Origin: Rhodovulum adriaticum
GTDB lineage: Bacteria > Pseudomonadota > Alphaproteobacteria > Rhodobacterales > Rhodobacteraceae
Assembly (NCBI RefSeq): GCF_004345735.1
Contig: NZ_SLXL01000005.1
Coordinates: 1 to 64,000 of the forward strand
DNA: 64,000 bases
Direction of reading: 5' to 3'
Shown here: positions 61,025 through 64,000 of the stretch, one piece after another
Position numbering within the stretch: position 1 is the stretch's first letter
Layout of the letters: each line of letters opens with the position of its first letter
Made by a program: the position numbers and the translations under genes
The notes under the pieces: model-generated
Told to the model about the DNA's origin: nothing
Databases searched by the model: none
Seen by the model: only the letters and a program-made list of their open reading frames with translations

Positions 61025-61720
61025 CTAGCTGTCCAACTGGCGCGACAGGATCGTGGAAAACTCGTCGGCGAAACTCTCGTAGCCGCCCACGATGCGATCG
61101 CTGTCCGCCGAAAGCTTGTTATAGAAAATGACCGCCGGGATCGCCGCAAGCAGCCCCAGTGCGGTCGCCACCAGCGCCTCGGCGATGCCCGGCGCCACGA
61201 CGGCCAGGTTGGTGTTTTGCTGCAACGCGATCTGTTCGAACGCGTGCTTGATCCCCCAGACCGTGCCGAACAGCCCGACAAAGGGCGCGGTCGACCCCAC
61301 CGTTGCCAGAAAGGACAGCCCGCCGTTCAGCACCTCGGCTTCTTTCGCGATGGCCACGTCCATGGATCGGTCGATCCGCGCCGCGGCACCGGGGATCAGC
61401 CCGCCATCCTGCCGGTAGCTGCGCCGCCATTCCATCATCCCGGCGGCAAAGATCTTCTCGGTCGCACCAGAGGGTTCGGGGCCCAGCGTTTCAAACAGCT
61501 CGTCCAGCGGCTCCCCCGACCAAAAGGCACGGTCGAATTCGGCCGAGGCCGCCCGCGCCCCGCGATAAAGGATCAGCTTTTGCACGATGATCGCCCAGGC
61601 CCAAAAGGACGCCGCGATCAGCAGGATCATCACGATCTTGACCGTGAAGGTCGCGCGCGCGAAAAGCGCCAGCAAGGAGAAGTCAATCTCCTGCACGATG
61701 GCAAGGGTCTCTGTTTCCAT
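61025..61720 (-). CDS. tolQ: Tol-Pal system motor protein TolQ
   Basis: The 231-aa protein has three membrane helices (about 28-48, 135-160, 168-195) and the MotA/TolQ/ExbB signature FLATVGSTAPFVGLFGTVWG and VVAPGIAEALVATALGLLAA. It is the first tol gene after ybgC; an 89-nt gap upstream suggests a promoter here. GCAGG precedes the ATG. Confidence 0.96.
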   Translation of the reverse strand: METETLAIVQEIDFSLLALFARATFTVKIVMILLIAASFWAWAIIVQKLILYRGARAASAEFDRAFWSGEPLDELFETLGPEPSGATEKIFAAGMMEWRRSYRQDGGLIPGAAARIDRSMDVAIAKEAEVLNGGLSFLATVGSTAPFVGLFGTVWGIKHAFEQIALQQNTNLAVVAPGIAEALVATALGLLAAIPAVIFYNKLSADSDRIVGGYESFADEFSTILSRQLDS

Positions 61721-61809
61721 TCTGCCTGCTCGTTGTTGCGGCCGTGACGGTCAGCCTTGTTTACACAGCAGACTACAGGTTTTTCACCGCGAAGGCCAAC
61801 ACAAGGGCG

Positions 61810-62223
61810 TCAGGATACGCCCCTATCCGCGCCCGCACCCAACGCTCGGCGGAACCCCGCCGGCAGCCGCGTGGGCCGCCCGCTTTCGGCCAGGGCAACG
61901 ATGGTGACCTGTGCCGCGAACAGCCGATCCTGGCCGCGCAACACCTCCTGGGCCAGCATCAGACGCGCGGGCTTGACCGCCGTCACGCGGGTCGTCACCG
62001 TCAGCAGGTCGTCGAATTTGGCCGGGCTCAGGTAATCGGCCTCGACCCGCCGGACGGCGAAAACGACGCCCTCCTCGGCCTTCAGCCGGTTCTGGTCCAC
62101 CCCCAGCCCGCGCACCCATTCGCTGCGCGCGCGTTCAATGAATTTCAGATAGTTGGCGTAATAGACGATACCGGCCAGGTCGGTGTCCTCGTAATAGACG
62201 CGCATCTGGCAGCTATGGGTCAT
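61810..62223 (-). CDS. ybgC: Acyl-CoA thioesterase YbgC
   Basis: This 137-aa hotdog thioesterase carries the 4HBT signature VYYEDTDLAGIVYYANYLKF with the catalytic Asp15, then ERARSEWVRGLGVD. It hydrolyses short acyl-CoA or acyl-ACP and is the usual first gene of tol-pal clusters. Its start overlaps the upstream gene by 4 nt (ATGA), so both are translated together. Confidence 0.95.
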   Translation of the reverse strand: MTHSCQMRVYYEDTDLAGIVYYANYLKFIERARSEWVRGLGVDQNRLKAEEGVVFAVRRVEADYLSPAKFDDLLTVTTRVTAVKPARLMLAQEVLRGQDRLFAAQVTIVALAESGRPTRLPAGFRRALGAGADRGVS

Positions 62224-62846
62224 TGCACCGCCCCCATTCGTGCCGCCAGCCGCAGCGCGTGGCTGGCATCCTCGGCCATCGCGGGCATCACCGGATCGTA
62301 CCCCGCGCGGATCACCCCCGCGATTTCAGGGCGCAGGACCAGCGTGCCGTCAGGCGTGCGCGCCAGCGGCCCGCGGTCGGTGAATGCTGTATCCGACCAC
62401 AGCAGGATGGTCTGCACCATCTGGTTCAGCGCGATGGTCTCTGCCGGCAGTGTCGACAATTCGTCATCCATCCGCACAAAGACGAAGGCCGCCTTGATCG
62501 CGCCGCCCTCATCGAACCGAAAGAACCGATACTGGTTCGCGCCCGCCACCCGCAGGCGCGCCACCAGCGGGCCCAGATCGGGCACCAGCCTTTCCAGGTT
62601 GGGCGTTTCCAGCAACTCGCCCCACTCGCGGAAGAAGAATACCATCAGGTTGGCGCCCAGTTCCGGGTCGGTCTCGGCCATCTTGTGGCCCGCCAGCGCG
62701 ACCACGGCCTCGCACGCGCCCTTGACGGTGGCCAGCGTTTCCTCGGCCACGCCGAATACCACCGGCGCAATCGGCCGCCCCCAGCGCGCAAACAGATATC
62801 TGCCGTCCCCGCGGGTAAACAGCGCCTCGACCGCCTGCGGTGTCAT
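62220..62846 (-). CDS. Conserved hypothetical protein before ybgC
   Basis: The 208-aa soluble protein (MTPQAVEALFTRGDGRYLFA start) has no signal or membrane segment and no motif I recognise. Its central part is rich in aromatic residues (LMVFFFREWGELLETP, QYRFFRFDEGGAIKAAFVFV) and the C-terminus is helical. The longer frame to 62900 is only the translation of a repeat copy, so the start is 62846, with AAGGACAAGGG upstream. It is co-translated with ybgC, which suggests an envelope-related role, but nothing more can be said. Confidence 0.75.
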   Translation of the reverse strand: MTPQAVEALFTRGDGRYLFARWGRPIAPVVFGVAEETLATVKGACEAVVALAGHKMAETDPELGANLMVFFFREWGELLETPNLERLVPDLGPLVARLRVAGANQYRFFRFDEGGAIKAAFVFVRMDDELSTLPAETIALNQMVQTILLWSDTAFTDRGPLARTPDGTLVLRPEIAGVIRAGYDPVMPAMAEDASHALRLAARMGAVQ

Positions 62847-62853
62847 CCCTTGT

Positions 62854-62880
62854 CCTTCTTCTTGGTCCAAATACCCAAAT
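62854..62880 (-). repeat. GGGTATTT..CCAAGAAGAAG repeat, copy E
   Basis: On the minus strand GGGTATTTGGA then CCAAGAAGAAGG ends 7 nt before the ATG at 62846, so the repeat, with the AAGG that follows, supplies the ribosome-binding region. This is the same placement as copy A before glcE. Confidence 0.8.
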
Positions 62881-62900
62881 CCCGCACGGGCCACGGGCAC

Positions 62901-63689
62901 CTAGGCCGGATCGGCGCGCATACCGTCCAGCAGGTCCAGTGCCGCGCGGGTCAACAGCCCCGCATCGACGGCCAGCGCGACAAAGGCCGCGCCCAGTTCC
63001 GCGCAGCGCCGGGCATAGGCCGGGTCGGTCGCCAGGATGCCGCCGGGCACGCCGATTGCATTCAGCCGGGCAAAGGCCCCCTCGATGGCGGCAACGACCT
63101 CTGGATGGGCCATGTCGCCGGGATGGCCCAGGCTGGCCGCCAGGTCCGCCGGGCCGATGAACACGGCATCCACGCCCTCGACCCCGGCGATCTCTTCCAG
63201 CCGATCCAGCCCGTCGCGGGTTTCCACCTGCACGATCAGGCACAACTCGGCCTCGGCCCGGCCGATATAGTCGTCCACCAGCCCGAACCGGCTGGCCCGC
63301 GTCACACCGGCCACGCCCCGGATGCCGCGCGGCGGATAGCGCATCGCCTGCACCGCCGCGCGCGCCTCGTCCGCCGATTGCACGTAAGGCACCAGCAGGG
63401 TCTGCGCCCCCATGTCCAGCAACCGCTTGAACAGGACGGGATCGTTGATCGCGGGCCGCACCACGGGGGCGCAGCCGGGATAGCCGCCCATGGCCTGCAA
63501 CGCGGGCAGCACGTCGGTTGGTTCCAGCGGTCCGTGCTCGGTGTCGATCACCACCCAGTCATAGCCGCAGGCGGCCAGCGCCTCTGACACCACCGGCCCC
63601 GGAATCGCGTTCCAGATGCCCCATTGCAGCCGCCCCTCGGCCAGCCCGGCCTTGAAGCGGTTGACAGGCAGCGGCAGAGGCGCGGCCAT
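62901..63689 (-). CDS. HpcH/HpaI family class II aldolase
   Basis: This 262-aa TIM-barrel aldolase cleaves 2-keto-3-deoxy acids to pyruvate and an aldehyde. It has the motifs WGIWNAIPGPVVSEALA, WVVIDTEHGPLEP (metal/substrate Glu and His), APVVRPAINDPVLFKRLLDM, GAQTLLVPYVQSADEARAAV, YPPRGIRGV, VQVETRDGLDRLEEIAG and DAVFIGPADLAASLGHPG. The exact keto acid is unclear. It starts 1 nt after the upstream TRAP binding-protein stop, so uptake and breakdown of a sugar acid are probably coupled. Confidence 0.92.
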   Translation of the reverse strand: MAAPLPLPVNRFKAGLAEGRLQWGIWNAIPGPVVSEALAACGYDWVVIDTEHGPLEPTDVLPALQAMGGYPGCAPVVRPAINDPVLFKRLLDMGAQTLLVPYVQSADEARAAVQAMRYPPRGIRGVAGVTRASRFGLVDDYIGRAEAELCLIVQVETRDGLDRLEEIAGVEGVDAVFIGPADLAASLGHPGDMAHPEVVAAIEGAFARLNAIGVPGGILATDPAYARRCAELGAAFVALAVDAGLLTRAALDLLDGMRADPA

Positions 63690-63690
63690 A

Positions 63691-64000
63691 TCAGCCCCGC
63701 CCGGTCAGCAGCGGCGCCGTCATCGCCACGGCGTAATCGCGGGCCTGTGCCAGGGCCGGATCGTAGCTTTCACGCACGCGCGCCACATCCGGGTTCGCGG
63801 CGGCCAGGTCGTCCTGCACCTCGTCCCAGGCCGCGCGCAGACCGGCGATCACGTCCGCGGGGAAATTGCGGAACTCGACGCCCTGCGCCTTCAGCTCGAC
63901 CAGGGCCTTGGCGTTGAAGTGGTCGAACTGGGCCTGTGCCTCCAGCGCGGCGGTCAGCGCGGCGCTTTCGCAGATAGCTTGCAGATCGGCGGGCAGTTCG
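63691..64000 (-). CDS. TRAP transporter substrate-binding protein, C-terminal part (runs off the right edge)
   Basis: The 102 visible codons end with TGA at 63691-63693. The peptide (ELPADLQAICESAALTAALEA, then FDHFNAKALVELKAQGVEFR, NFPADVIAGLRAAWDEVQDD) looks like the C-terminal helices of a DctP/TakP-type TRAP solute receptor: the FNAxALxxLxxxGVxxRxFPxDV pattern is typical. The N-terminus and any membrane subunits are outside the window. The adjacent aldolase gene suggests the ligand is a keto or sugar acid. Confidence 0.7.
   Translation of the reverse strand, partial: ELPADLQAICESAALTAALEAQAQFDHFNAKALVELKAQGVEFRNFPADVIAGLRAAWDEVQDDLAAANPDVARVRESYDPALAQARDYAVAMTAPLLTGRG

Noticed and set aside
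62847-62900. N-terminal extension of the pre-ybgC gene (MPVARAGFGYLDQEE...)
   Set aside because: The residues GYLDQEE are simply the translation of the intergenic repeat; the start at 62846 has a proper ribosome-binding region.

Overview
The window is a gene-dense, GC-rich (about two thirds G+C by eye) chromosomal segment of an alphaproteobacterium, most likely a member of the Rhodobacterales (Rhodobacter/Paracoccus/Roseobacter group). The evidence is the familiar neighbourhoods: a glcDEF cluster, a MoxR-DUF58-DUF4159 operon, thrC-M16 peptidase-rimJ, topA behind dprA, a rhodobacteral tad/flp pilus locus, fhs-chorismate mutase-folD, and ybgC-tolQRAB-pal-ybgF-tilS-ftsH. A GGGTATTT..CCAAGAAGAAG intergenic repeat recurs through the window. 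I cannot name a genus. I see no rRNA, tRNA, CRISPR array, prophage or insertion sequence.

Layout. 1-2.2 kb: the 5' part of glgB, a heat-shock Hsp20 gene with a sigma32-like promoter, and a secreted trypsin-like protease. 2.3-6.3 kb: the glycolate oxidase operon glcDEF behind a palindromic operator. 6.3-7.6 kb: a DUF599 membrane protein and a small secreted protein. 7.6-14.2 kb: four translationally coupled genes (MoxR ATPase, DUF58, two large membrane proteins). 14.3-19.1 kb: DUF1285, a hydroxypyruvate isomerase-like protein, a second glycolate/lactate-type FAD oxidase, a secreted metallo-beta-lactamase-fold protein, an SH3-like secreted protein and RimJ. 19.1-21.8 kb: M16 peptidase and thrC. 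21.8-22.1 kb: a 324-nt gap with four consecutive hairpins and a perfect FNR box. 22.1-28.3 kb: tldD, dprA, topA and an L,D-transpeptidase. 28.3-29.7 kb: CoA-transferase scoAB.

29.8-34.3 kb holds an apparent polyprenyl-phosphate-arabinose cassette: an LPG-synthase-like membrane protein, a DprE1-like oxidase, a DprE2-like reductase and a HAD-UbiA fusion. It lies back to back with the tad pilus locus at 34.6-46.7 kb, which has two Flp-type pilins (one only 59 aa), cpaB, the secretin rcpA, an OmpA lipoprotein, tadZ, tadA, tadB, tadC, two TPR lipoproteins, the prepilin peptidase tadV and an extra AAA ATPase. 46.7-50.3 kb carries the ligase-associated repair genes (Lhr-like helicase, PdeM) and a thioesterase. 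50.3-53.3 kb is one-carbon metabolism (folD, a chorismate mutase, fhs). 53.5-62.8 kb is ftsH, tilS and the Tol-Pal cell-envelope operon. The right edge has a HpcH/HpaI aldolase and the C-terminus of a TRAP-transporter binding protein.

Functional themes are C2/C1 acid metabolism (glcDEF, the isomerase, the second FAD oxidase, folD/fhs), envelope integrity (Tol-Pal, FtsH, L,D-transpeptidase, MoxR operon) and surface adhesion (tad pilus, possibly glycosylated). The most interesting items are the candidate FNR-controlled structured RNA between thrC and tldD, the arabinose cassette beside the pilus locus, and the recurrent repeat, which twice abuts start codons and once forms a perfect 23-bp inverted pair between convergent genes.
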